A DNA stretch of 64,000 nucleotides, from NCBI GenBank assembly GCA_020628095.1, contig JAHDFP010000015.1:1-64000 (forward strand), read 5' to 3'. Position numbers and translations under genes: made by a program. Position 1 is the stretch's first letter. Each line of letters starts with the position of its first letter. Shown one piece after another: positions 27,321-38,777 of the stretch. Under the pieces are notes generated by a model. It did not search any database. It saw only the letters and a program-made list of their open reading frames with translations, and was not told where the DNA came from. This DNA comes from Saprospiraceae bacterium. GTDB taxonomy: Bacteria > Bacteroidota > Bacteroidia > Chitinophagales > Saprospiraceae.

Positions 27321-27498
27321 CGTGCTTGCTCATAACTATCCTATATACACACCTTTTTTAAAAGGTACATCTATTTCCTCTATAAACCCACCCTTCTCTC
27401 CTAGAATTATTGGTATAGTGACTCTTCAGAAGGTACGTTATCTAATTTAAAGACTATTTGCAAGAGTGGTCTAAATACTTTAATACTTTCCATCCCCA

Positions 27499-27520
27499 GT
27501 TATCCACCCCTGTGGATAAC
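27499..27520. promoter_or_regulatory. inverted pair of DnaA-box-like sequences
   Basis: GTTATCCAC-CCCT-GTGGATAAC; minus strand reads TTATCCACA (consensus DnaA box), plus strand TTATCCACC. Confidence 0.45.
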
Positions 27521-27585
27521 AAAATAACCATTGCATATCCCGATTATATATCTTGATGTTTTTATAAGTAAGAACCTAATCTAAG

Positions 27586-28620
27586 ATGATAAATTATAGA
27601 GATGCACGGATAGATGCGTTGGCGGTACATTATGTAGGCAACCACATGAACCAAGGGAAACTCTACCTTTCGTCAGAGGTCGCGGAGATCAGAGATGAGG
27701 ATGTAGAGCGGAATCTGCTGAGTTATTTTTGTAAGAATTTTAGGGAACCTGCCTTTTATTCTTTTCAGGCAACGGAGGACTCTTATGTGCAGAATGAGAT
27801 GTATAACGTGATGAAGCCCTTGTTTGATAATCCGTCTTTATTATTAGATCAGTCGGTGACGATAGCTCAGAGACTCTATGATGCCACTCAGAATGCAGCG
27901 ATCAAAGATGGTGACCTCATGGTGGCTTATATCAGTGATCTGATAATAGAGGATGAGATGACTTCGGCGATTGCAATATTTAAGTCAGAGAATAAGGACG
28001 ATTATATAAAGCTGCTGAGGCAAAAAGACAATTATCGCATCACCAAAAATCAAGGCATCAATATAGGCAAGCTGGACAAGGCTTGCTTAATATTTAATAC
28101 GGAGGCGACGGAAGGTTATCGCATACTGGTGACGGATAAGAAGAGGCTCAACGGAGAGGCGTATTACTGGAACGAGAAGTTTCTGGAGATCTCGCCACGC
28201 TCTGATGAGTATTATAATACGGCCGTCTACATACAAGCGACTAAGTCATTTATAGATGACCAAATGTTTGTGGAAGGGGGATTCGATAAGGGGGAAGAGG
28301 CGACCATGTTAGAAGCCTCCAAGCAGTACTTTGAAGAAAACGAAAACTTCAATGAAGAAGAATATCTACAAGCTGTTTTCCATGATGAGGATAAGATAGA
28401 TGCCTTTGATAATTTCAAAAAGAACCGACAGCTTAACCTGCTTAATCATTTCGATATCTCTGATCAGGCGGTCAAGAAAAATTCTAACGTATTCAAGTCC
28501 GTCATTAAGCTTGATCGTAATTTTCATATCTATGTACACGGCAATAGGTCGATGATTAGTCGAGGAGAAGATGCTGATGGTAGAAAATTCTATAAGCTAT
28601 ACTATAATGAAGAGGCTTAA
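27586..28620 (+). CDS. nucleoid-associated protein (NdpA family)
   Basis: LSSEVAEIRDEDVERNLLSYFCKNFREPAFYSF and overall NdpA-like length and architecture. Confidence 0.8.
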   Translation: MINYRDARIDALAVHYVGNHMNQGKLYLSSEVAEIRDEDVERNLLSYFCKNFREPAFYSFQATEDSYVQNEMYNVMKPLFDNPSLLLDQSVTIAQRLYDATQNAAIKDGDLMVAYISDLIIEDEMTSAIAIFKSENKDDYIKLLRQKDNYRITKNQGINIGKLDKACLIFNTEATEGYRILVTDKKRLNGEAYYWNEKFLEISPRSDEYYNTAVYIQATKSFIDDQMFVEGGFDKGEEATMLEASKQYFEENENFNEEEYLQAVFHDEDKIDAFDNFKKNRQLNLLNHFDISDQAVKKNSNVFKSVIKLDRNFHIYVHGNRSMISRGEDADGRKFYKLYYNEEA

Positions 28621-28674
28621 TCGTTAAGATTATATATTATAGAATATGCTTATATGTTTTAGCTTTGTGATATT

Positions 28675-29688
28675 ATGAGAAAAGAGGTCCTTAACACTAT
28701 TATTGGCGTTGTATTAGGAGCTGTACTTTTATACTTTACTCTGAGGGGGCAACCACTTCAGGAAATCTATGACAACCTCAAATCTTCGCGACTAAGTTAT
28801 TTGTGGTGGTCCGTTGTGGTCTTATTATTTGTCTTTGTGTTTCGTGCCTTGAGATGGAATGTGATGTTGGACAACATAGGATACAATATCAAGAATACGC
28901 ACATCCTGTATTACACTTTATTCGGATATCTGATTAATACATTTACGCCCAAGCTCGGAGAGGTCCTGCGATGCACAGCTTTGCACAAAGATGCAGATAT
29001 TCCTGTGGCTAAGAGTTTAGGTTCTGTTATTATGGAAAGGGTCTATGATGTGCTCATTTTGATTATTGGATTAGTCGTTATCGCTTTAATGGAATCCAGG
29101 AGATTGGGGCATTTGTTTTCTGAGATATGGACGTATCTGATGGATATTATATCGACTAATCAGACGACAATGATCTTGGGTGTGGTTGCGTTGTTGGTGT
29201 TGATGGTATTAGGTGTCGTTGTATCTCGAAAGCTAAATCTATTTGATAAGGTAAAATCCTTTGTTACTGATCTATTGACTAGCGTCAAGGATAGCATACT
29301 GATGAAAAACTTCCCTAAGTTCTTATTGTACACAGTGATTATATGGGTGCTACTGGCAATCATGAATTTGCTATACATGAAAGCCATACCACAGACTGAT
29401 GGATTGACATTTTATTTTGCGGTCGTGGTTCTTTTTGTCGGTGCTATAGGGTGGGCCTTACCAACACCTAATGGCATTGGTTCGACGCATTTTATTATTC
29501 TACAGTTATTTATTGTTTTTAATCTGGACGAAAGTGCGGCCGTCACGTTCGCTGTATTATCCAATGGTATGATACATATATTCTCAATCATTTTTGGATT
29601 GATAGCAGTGGCTATAAGAATGGTGAAAGGAAATAAATGGCAGCCTGTGGGTACGAATGGATTAGCGATAGACCCAATATCTAAATAA
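28675..29688 (+). CDS. lysylphosphatidylglycerol synthase TM-domain / UPF0104 membrane protein
   Basis: Polytopic; NTFTPKLGEVLRC and AIGWALPTPNGIGSTHF motifs. Confidence 0.88.
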   Translation: MRKEVLNTIIGVVLGAVLLYFTLRGQPLQEIYDNLKSSRLSYLWWSVVVLLFVFVFRALRWNVMLDNIGYNIKNTHILYYTLFGYLINTFTPKLGEVLRCTALHKDADIPVAKSLGSVIMERVYDVLILIIGLVVIALMESRRLGHLFSEIWTYLMDIISTNQTTMILGVVALLVLMVLGVVVSRKLNLFDKVKSFVTDLLTSVKDSILMKNFPKFLLYTVIIWVLLAIMNLLYMKAIPQTDGLTFYFAVVVLFVGAIGWALPTPNGIGSTHFIILQLFIVFNLDESAAVTFAVLSNGMIHIFSIIFGLIAVAIRMVKGNKWQPVGTNGLAIDPISK

Positions 29689-30087
29689 AGGAAAGCTTAC
29701 AAATATTCCAGCCAAAGTGGCAATAATTATTTTGGAGAATAAATATTGTATTCCAAACATATTAGCCAAGTAATGCATCCCCAGAACATTAACACCCATG
29801 ATTATTATACTGGCAATCAAGTACTTAAAGGCCTGAGTCCAAAATGGTCTGTCTGTCCTCTCGAAGGTCCAATATCTTCCTAGCAGAAATCCAACAATCG
29901 CACCGACTCCTGTGGCTAGAGCGGTAGATACTAATAAGGCTCGCTCTGCATTGAGATCACAAAGGTTTTCGAGTATTTTTGATTCTTTGGTGATAAGGAG
30001 AGTCAGGAAATCTGCACTCGTTGCACAGATAGCCGTCATCTGTGCTCTCAAAAAGGAGACTAAGAAAGGGACTTTATGCTCCGACAT
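29662..30087 (-). CDS. GtrA-like membrane protein
   Basis: Four TM helices; GFLLGRYWTFERTDRPFWTQAFKYLIAS and C-terminal FRYWVYR. Confidence 0.88.
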   Translation of the reverse strand: MSEHKVPFLVSFLRAQMTAICATSADFLTLLITKESKILENLCDLNAERALLVSTALATGVGAIVGFLLGRYWTFERTDRPFWTQAFKYLIASIIIMGVNVLGMHYLANMFGIQYLFSKIIIATLAGIFVSFPLFRYWVYR

Positions 30088-30544
30088 TTGGCGCTAAGTA
30101 GATAATGGCATGCAAAGCGATGCAAGCATAGATTCCTGCTAATACATCGTCCATCATAACACCAAGTCCCCCCTTGACATTATTATCTATCCATCGGACG
30201 CCAAGCGGTTTGAGTATGTCAAAAAATCTGAATAGTACGAAGGCAATGACTATCGTTTTCCAGTTGATCGGAATCCAGAGAAGAGCAATAAGATAACCTA
30301 CCAGTTCGTCTATCACGACGCGAGATGGATCATCACCCCATGCTGGAATAATCATATCTGTACTGAATATGCCTATAGCTGCTAACACCGCAATGGCTAC
30401 TAATAGCACAGGCGTAGAAACAGGAATGTCTAATAATAACAAAGCGGACATGGCGATGACCCCCGCCAGAGTACCAAAAGTACCTGGCGCTAGAGGGGCA
30501 TATCCCATACCTAAGACCGTGACTATGGCCTTATGGATTATCAT
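30074..30544 (-). CDS. phosphatidylglycerophosphatase A family protein
   Basis: GMGYAPLAPGTFGTLAG, DDPSRVVIDELVGY, RFFDILKPLGVRWIDNNVKGGLGVMMDDVLAGIYA. Confidence 0.93.
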   Translation of the reverse strand: MIIHKAIVTVLGMGYAPLAPGTFGTLAGVIAMSALLLLDIPVSTPVLLVAIAVLAAIGIFSTDMIIPAWGDDPSRVVIDELVGYLIALLWIPINWKTIVIAFVLFRFFDILKPLGVRWIDNNVKGGLGVMMDDVLAGIYACIALHAIIYLAPNVGA

Positions 30545-30546
30545 TG

Positions 30547-31860
30547 TTATTCGTAGTCTTGACCGAGGTGGGTAATTATTTCTTTACCGCCGATGTACCT
30601 CAGAGTATTCTCTAACTTGTGGAGCTGCTTGAATATATCATGTATCGGATACCTGTTCTTAGGCGCTTGTGGCGACTTGAGATAGAAAGATAACCACTCC
30701 TGTATACCAGACATTCCTGAGCGCTTCGCTAGGTCTAAGAAGATAGCCAAATCTAATACGATCGGCGCAGCGAGGATAGAGTCACGACATAGAAAATCTA
30801 CCTTGATCTGCATCGGATAGTCTAACCATCCTTTGATGTCGATGTTATCCCATCCTTCTTTGTTGTCTCCGCGTGGAGGATAGTAATTGATACGGACTTT
30901 ATGATAGAAGTCTTTATATAATTCTGGATATAAGTCTGGCTCTAATATCTGTTCTAGCACACCGAGCTTAGAGACTTCTTTAGTCTTAAAGTTGTCTGGA
31001 TCGTCTAATACTTCTCCATCTCTATTACCGAGTATATTGGTAGAAAACCATCCATCTACACCTAAGGCTCTGGCCTTAAATCCTGGTGCCAATATGGTTT
31101 TCATTAAGGTCTGACCAGTTTTGAAATCTTTACCTGCTATCGGCGTCTGCGTTTGTTTAGATAACTCGACTAGTGCCGGTATGTCGCATGATAGATTAGG
31201 TGCGCCATTGGCGTAAGGTATTCCCATCTTGATGGCTGCATAAGCATAGATCATACTTGGAGCAATCATCTTGTGGTTAGACTTTAGTCCTTTCTCAAAG
31301 GCTTCTATGGTTCTATGTACTGGACCTTCTTTGATGTATATTTCCGTAGATCCACACCATACCATCACTAGGCGATCGCACTTATTATCTTTTTTAAATT
31401 TTGCTATGTCTTTCATGACCGCTTCGGCAAGTTCCATTTTGGTCTTACCTTTTTTGACATGAGTACCGTTTAGTTTTTTGACATATTGAGGGTCAAAGAC
31501 GGCTTTCATGGGCTTTATTTTCTTAAGACCCGACTTCAGTTTATTGAGAAGATTGATATCTAATACATCTGCATGCACAGCTGCATCATACATATCATCT
31601 TTGAATATATCCCAACCTCCGAATGCAACTTTCTTTAAGCTTTGCAGAGGAACGACTTCTTTGATAAGTGGTTTGTTCTTAGATGTTCTTTTGCCAAGTC
31701 GGATTCTGCCCATTTCTGTAAGAGATCCGATGGGTTGCGCCAATCCTTTGTTGACTGCCATAACACCAGCCATGAATGTTGTTGCTACAGCACCCATACC
31801 TGGAAGTAAGATGCCTAATTTACCTTTGGGAGCGGAAGCAATGCCTTGTTTCTTTGCCAT
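30547..31860 (-). CDS. myo-inositol-1-phosphate synthase
   Basis: LGILLPGMGAVATTFMAGV, VMVWCGSTE, PIAGKDFKTGQTLMKTILAPGFKARALGVDGWFSTNILGNRDG, CRDSILAAPIVLDLAIFLDLAKR. Confidence 0.95.
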   Translation of the reverse strand: MAKKQGIASAPKGKLGILLPGMGAVATTFMAGVMAVNKGLAQPIGSLTEMGRIRLGKRTSKNKPLIKEVVPLQSLKKVAFGGWDIFKDDMYDAAVHADVLDINLLNKLKSGLKKIKPMKAVFDPQYVKKLNGTHVKKGKTKMELAEAVMKDIAKFKKDNKCDRLVMVWCGSTEIYIKEGPVHRTIEAFEKGLKSNHKMIAPSMIYAYAAIKMGIPYANGAPNLSCDIPALVELSKQTQTPIAGKDFKTGQTLMKTILAPGFKARALGVDGWFSTNILGNRDGEVLDDPDNFKTKEVSKLGVLEQILEPDLYPELYKDFYHKVRINYYPPRGDNKEGWDNIDIKGWLDYPMQIKVDFLCRDSILAAPIVLDLAIFLDLAKRSGMSGIQEWLSFYLKSPQAPKNRYPIHDIFKQLHKLENTLRYIGGKEIITHLGQDYE

Positions 31861-31865
31861 AATTT

Positions 31866-32855
31866 TTAAAGTAGTTTATTTTTTATGCACCAGTCCAATG
31901 TGATGTCCAAGCCCTGGCTCAGATTATATTGGGGTGCGAAGTTAAAATCATTTTTTAATTCTGTTATATCTACTGCGAAAGACCTTGCAAAATATTCTTT
32001 CACCTTATTCTTGTTCAATAGTGGAAATTCGCCTTTTAGTTTTCCTGTCCATTCGCTCACTGCGGCGATAGCTTTCATGGCTGGAATAGGTATCCTGATG
32101 CTTATTGTCTTTTTGTCAAGTTTTGATTTGAGAAGATTATTGAGCTCATTATGTGGATAAGGGATGCCATCACTGACAAAGTATGCCTTATTGCGCACTG
32201 ATGAACTAAGCGTATGTATGACCAGGCGAGACAGATCTTTTATATATATGAAGGTCTGTAATTGTTCGCCTTTGCCTATGATAGGTTCTATTCCTTTTTT
32301 TATGGTTTTATAGACTTCGACCATATCGACATCTCTGGGTCCGTACACAGCAGTAGGTCTCAGTATGATCGAAGGAATTTTCTTAAATGATTGCACGAAC
32401 TGTTCTGCTTGCAACTTGGATTCTCCATACCAAGTGACAGGGTGCGGTGTCGCATTTTGATCCAATATTTGATTGAGTTGTCTATCGGCTGGACCATAAG
32501 AAGCAAGACTACTTATCAGGACCAGTTTTTTGGGTATGACATTTTCTTCTATGAGGATGCGACATATTTTGCGGATATAGCCCGCATTTATCTTAAAATA
32601 AGTTTCTTTATTAGGTGCATTAGTTACACCCGCATTGAGTACGATATAATCAAAATGATGCGAAGATAATTGCTCCCTAAGATTGTCTTCATTTTCAAAA
32701 TTGTAATAGACAAAGTTGATTCTGGGATCTTGGAGGTATTGTAGGTTACTAGACTTGCGCACACCAGCATATACACTATATCCCTGCGCCAAGGCGTCCT
32801 CTACAATATGACTGCCTACAAAACCATTACTTCCTGTGACCAGAAGTTTAGGCAT
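31866..32855 (-). CDS. NAD-dependent epimerase/dehydratase (candidate CerR-like ceramide reductase)
   Basis: LVTGSNGFVGSHIVEDAL and YGESKLQAE motifs; 1-bp overlap with the upstream gene in the sphingolipid operon. Confidence 0.88.
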   Translation of the reverse strand: MPKLLVTGSNGFVGSHIVEDALAQGYSVYAGVRKSSNLQYLQDPRINFVYYNFENEDNLREQLSSHHFDYIVLNAGVTNAPNKETYFKINAGYIRKICRILIEENVIPKKLVLISSLASYGPADRQLNQILDQNATPHPVTWYGESKLQAEQFVQSFKKIPSIILRPTAVYGPRDVDMVEVYKTIKKGIEPIIGKGEQLQTFIYIKDLSRLVIHTLSSSVRNKAYFVSDGIPYPHNELNNLLKSKLDKKTISIRIPIPAMKAIAAVSEWTGKLKGEFPLLNKNKVKEYFARSFAVDITELKNDFNFAPQYNLSQGLDITLDWCIKNKLL

Positions 32856-33988
32856 TAAGCTTCTTTGAGATTATAGTTATATAAGCGATATGTCTTGTAT
32901 TTCTTTCCATTCAGTTTTTCTGCGGATGCCACCATCTCGGCATTAGACTCTAATATCCAAGAAGCCTCACCACCTAAAAGCTTCCTCTTTTTTGCCTCCA
33001 GTATATTTTTAGCAAAAAATATGGCTTCTATTCCTTTTCGTCGATATTCTTGTTTGACACCAGTGGCCATAATCCGTACGCAGCTTACTTTTTTCTTGTT
33101 GAGTAATAGCTTGAATACATTGAATGGGAAAAGTCTACCTTTTTTGAATGATTTAGTGATTTCATTCACATCAGGAATAGATACTGAAAATCCAACAGGC
33201 TCGTTATCTACCTCTGCGATGTACATGAAGTCTTCATCCGCCATAAGTTTGAGACCTGAAGCCAAGTGAATCCACTCTTCGTCAGTGAAAGGCACAAAAC
33301 CCCAGTTTTTTTCCCAGGCTGCATTATAGATGTTTTGTAGCTTAGTAATCTCCTTTTTGAAGTCTTTGATACGGATATTACGGATGGTGATACCTGTACG
33401 AGCAAGCCTTTCTTCCAGTAATTTGGACAGTTTGATTGATTTTTCTGAGACCGCCTCGGTATATATCATAAAAGCGAAGAGGTCCATCTCCTTGGTAAGA
33501 CCGCATTGCAATAATAGATCGTCATAGTATGGCTTATTATAAGTCATCATGATCTTAGGTGGCTCATGAAATCCATCTATGAGGAAGCCCGCCGTTTCGT
33601 TAGTTGTGAGATTAGTCGGACCTATCAGGGCATCATAATTTTCTGCGGCGAGCCAGCTTTTAGCTGAACTAAGCAAAGCTTGTAATACTTCTTTATCGTT
33701 GATAAACTCTAAAAAACCAAAAAATCCCACGTTAGAGTCATGATATTGGTTGTAGCGAGGGTTCTTTATAGCCGCTATTCGACCTACGATTTTATCATTT
33801 TTGTAAGCCAAATAACATTGTGTATCCCCATAATTATAAAAAGGATACTTTTTTTTATCAAACATTTCCTTCTGAGCAATGAATAGCTCTGGTACATAGT
33901 TAGGGTCTCCCTCATAATGCTCATGAGCGAAGTCGATAAACTGGCAAATCTCTTTCTTAGAGTTTGCTTCCTTTATGGTGATGGACAT
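32855..33988 (-). CDS. GNAT-like N-acyltransferase (candidate bacterial ceramide synthase)
   Basis: IGPTNLTTNETAGFLIDGF, EYRRKGIEAIFFAKNILEAKKR; context next to serine palmitoyltransferase. Confidence 0.8.
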   Translation of the reverse strand: MSITIKEANSKKEICQFIDFAHEHYEGDPNYVPELFIAQKEMFDKKKYPFYNYGDTQCYLAYKNDKIVGRIAAIKNPRYNQYHDSNVGFFGFLEFINDKEVLQALLSSAKSWLAAENYDALIGPTNLTTNETAGFLIDGFHEPPKIMMTYNKPYYDDLLLQCGLTKEMDLFAFMIYTEAVSEKSIKLSKLLEERLARTGITIRNIRIKDFKKEITKLQNIYNAAWEKNWGFVPFTDEEWIHLASGLKLMADEDFMYIAEVDNEPVGFSVSIPDVNEITKSFKKGRLFPFNVFKLLLNKKKVSCVRIMATGVKQEYRRKGIEAIFFAKNILEAKKRKLLGGEASWILESNAEMVASAEKLNGKKYKTYRLYNYNLKEA

Positions 33989-34015
33989 TTGCCTTATTTT
34001 ATGACAAGCAATTGT

Positions 34016-36189
<2,174 letters not shown>

Positions 36190-36197
36190 AGATGGAT

Positions 36198-36707
36198 TTA
36201 CAACACTATTCGCTCGTAGACAGCTTGTTTATTATTACAACCGAATAATTCTATATATTTCACCTGTGGGAAAATGCCAAATTCGTCGGCATAGACGTAG
36301 ATATTCTTTAGTTCGGATATGCTCCCATTTATATTACAATAGGTCGCGCTATGTCCATTTTCTTCTTGACTTACGAAAAACTTTAACTTCTTGTAGGAAG
36401 TCATACAGCACTCGTAAGTTGTGTTGTTTATTTTTCTGGATTTGTATCCAAATGCCTTTTTCTGAATATTGTTAAGCACGCCTTGTGACCCGTCACTGGA
36501 ATAATTAATCCAGTTGACATTGATAGGGTAATCTTGATTGATTAGTCCATCAGGGTTTTTATTAAGAGTGTAGACTAGCGTGTTTTTATTGAGATTTCTT
36601 TGGATAAAAAAAAGAAGATTGTCGACGTCTTTAGGTACAGGGTAATCATCTGGCAAACCTGATTCTCCCTTGATGACAAATTGAGATTTAGTCAGATCGG
36701 TGTACAT
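36198..36707 (-). CDS. conserved hypothetical protein, 169 aa (possibly DUF4833-like)
   Basis: Intact ORF within the sphingolipid operon; NTLVYTLNKNPDGLINQDYPINVNWINYSSDG. Confidence 0.65.
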   Translation of the reverse strand: MYTDLTKSQFVIKGESGLPDDYPVPKDVDNLLFFIQRNLNKNTLVYTLNKNPDGLINQDYPINVNWINYSSDGSQGVLNNIQKKAFGYKSRKINNTTYECCMTSYKKLKFFVSQEENGHSATYCNINGSISELKNIYVYADEFGIFPQVKYIELFGCNNKQAVYERIVL

Positions 36708-36772
36708 AATAGATTTCGGTTAGGTTATAAAGACGAAATTAAACGTTTTCTGTTGCCCTACAGTTCTTTTTG

Positions 36773-37474
36773 TCAACCATTTTTTCTTAGCTCATTGGAA
36801 GCATGATTAAGCCTTTGGATAGCCGTCATATTAGCCGAAATAGCTAAAAAGAATATAGCAATACTGAATATGGAAATTGTTTCGAAAAGAGGCTGATTGA
36901 GCCAATCTACATTATATGTATAAGCTCCGCCCATAATAGACGACAAAATAGAGGTCGCTATACTAGAAAAAGCAATGAGTAATATCCTTTCTGGTCTCTG
37001 CATAAGACCGACGCTGGCATCCGCATTGAGACCTTCGGCTCTTGCTCTCGTATAGCTGACCATAATAGAGCCTATCATGGCCATAAAACAAAATATAGAT
37101 GTAAATAGGTAGTTCTGTGTGACAGTGTAATAACAGAATCCAAAAAACATAAATAATTCACTGTAACGATCTATCACAGAGTCAAATAAAGCACCAGAGG
37201 GGTGCGCGGTACCACTTAGTCTGGCCAATCGGCCATCCACCATATCCATAGCTCCTGCCAATAAGATAATCCACCCAGCTATTCCTATATACTTATGGTT
37301 ATCTCTATCTCCGATCTCCGCTCCATATATAAGTACCGCAGCAGAGCCGACCGTCAGGAGCAACCCAAACAGGGTAATCATATTAGGTGTTACCTTGAGT
37401 TTGATAAGGACTTTGATTATAGGATCCATGACCTTATAAGCCAGTTCTTGTCCTTGTTTTTTTAAATCATACAT
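36773..37474 (-). CDS. CDP-alcohol phosphatidyltransferase family protein
   Basis: DGRLARLSGTAHPSGALFDSVID matches DGx2ARx8Gx3Dx3D exactly. Confidence 0.95.
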   Translation of the reverse strand: MYDLKKQGQELAYKVMDPIIKVLIKLKVTPNMITLFGLLLTVGSAAVLIYGAEIGDRDNHKYIGIAGWIILLAGAMDMVDGRLARLSGTAHPSGALFDSVIDRYSELFMFFGFCYYTVTQNYLFTSIFCFMAMIGSIMVSYTRARAEGLNADASVGLMQRPERILLIAFSSIATSILSSIMGGAYTYNVDWLNQPLFETISIFSIAIFFLAISANMTAIQRLNHASNELRKNG

Positions 37475-37610
37475 CTTTTATACGGTAACTTATTCATCCG
37501 AAATTTAGACTTTATTATCTCAAATCTTAAATTGTGATTGTGTTTTTTAGACGAATGAGACACATCATTCTTTGTACTAAGACTTTATAGTCTTTTTTTA
37601 AACCAATACG

Positions 37611-38669
37611 ATGAAATCGAAAATTGCAGGATTGGGTAAATATCTACCCAGTATCACTATGACCAATGATGATTTGACCAAATTCATGGATACTTCTGAC
37701 GAATGGATACAAGAGCGAACAGGAATCAAAGAACGACGATATGCCATAAAACATAAAGAAACGACCTCTACGCTCGGTGCCAAAGCAGCTGAGATTGCCA
37801 TAGAACGGGCCGGAATCACTAAGGAAGATGTTGATTTTATAATTTTTGCGACCCTCAGTCCTGATTATTACTTTCCTGGGAGCGGTGTATTACTCCAGAG
37901 AGAATTGGGTATCTGTGATACGACCATTGGGGCGCTGGATATAAGAAACCAATGCTCTGGTTTTATATATGGTCTATCTATAGCTGATCAATTTATCAAA
38001 ACAGGCATGTATAAAAATATCCTTCTTGTAGGTGCAGAAATGCACTCTATGGGATTAGATTATACCACACGTGGTCGAAATGTCACTGTGATATTCGGGG
38101 ATGGCGCTGGAGCAGCAGTTATACAGCCTTGTGAAGACGAGGGCAAAGGCGTACTGACGACCCATCTACACTCTGATGGAAGGTTCGCCGAAGAATTAGC
38201 TATGAAAAATCCAGGGTCACATGGCGGTTATCATCTGGAGGATGCGACAGCTTACGAATTTCCAGATAAAGATTCGCCAGGAGATATTTTTGTGACGCAG
38301 GGCATGTTGGATAATGCCTTATTATATCCCAACATGAATGGTCAATTGGTATTCAAAAATGCCGTGGTCAGATTTATGGAAGTTATACAAGAAGCTTTTC
38401 AGACGGCTCAATTGCCCTTATCAGAACTAGATATGTTCATTCCACATCAGGCCAATCTTAGGATTAGCCAGTTTGTACAAAAGAAAATAGGGCTGACCGA
38501 CGACCAGGTATATAATAATATACAACGATATGGTAATACCACCGCAGCATCCATTCCTATCGCATTGACGGAGGCATGGGAGGAGGGCAAAGTCAAAGAT
38601 GGCGACCTCGTCTGTCTTGCGGCTTTCGGTAGTGGATTTACCTGGGGAAGTGCCCTCATCCGCTGGTAG
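37611..38669 (+). CDS. fabH: 3-oxoacyl-ACP synthase III
   Basis: LTKFMDTSDEWIQERTGIKERR, LDIRNQCSGFIYGLSIAD, FIPHQANLRI, YGNTTAASIPIAL. Confidence 0.95.
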   Translation: MKSKIAGLGKYLPSITMTNDDLTKFMDTSDEWIQERTGIKERRYAIKHKETTSTLGAKAAEIAIERAGITKEDVDFIIFATLSPDYYFPGSGVLLQRELGICDTTIGALDIRNQCSGFIYGLSIADQFIKTGMYKNILLVGAEMHSMGLDYTTRGRNVTVIFGDGAGAAVIQPCEDEGKGVLTTHLHSDGRFAEELAMKNPGSHGGYHLEDATAYEFPDKDSPGDIFVTQGMLDNALLYPNMNGQLVFKNAVVRFMEVIQEAFQTAQLPLSELDMFIPHQANLRISQFVQKKIGLTDDQVYNNIQRYGNTTAASIPIALTEAWEEGKVKDGDLVCLAAFGSGFTWGSALIRW

Positions 38670-38777
38670 GGGTCTATCCCCTGATAAATTTTTCCCCTGC
38701 TGGTAGCTTGCATTGAGCTTGTCGAATGTGGGGGTCAGGGGATGGATTGTTAAAGTGATTTTTAAATTATATGGACT

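Noticed and set aside
22346-27336. Interpretation of the accessory island as a classical defence island or prophage
   Set aside because: No recognisable restriction, nuclease, phage structural or integrase genes; the boundary structure fits cassettes better. Individual genes could still be defensive.
27499-27520. Replication origin
   Set aside because: Only one paired DnaA-box site and no dnaA, dnaN or AT-rich unwinding region with multiple boxes was seen.
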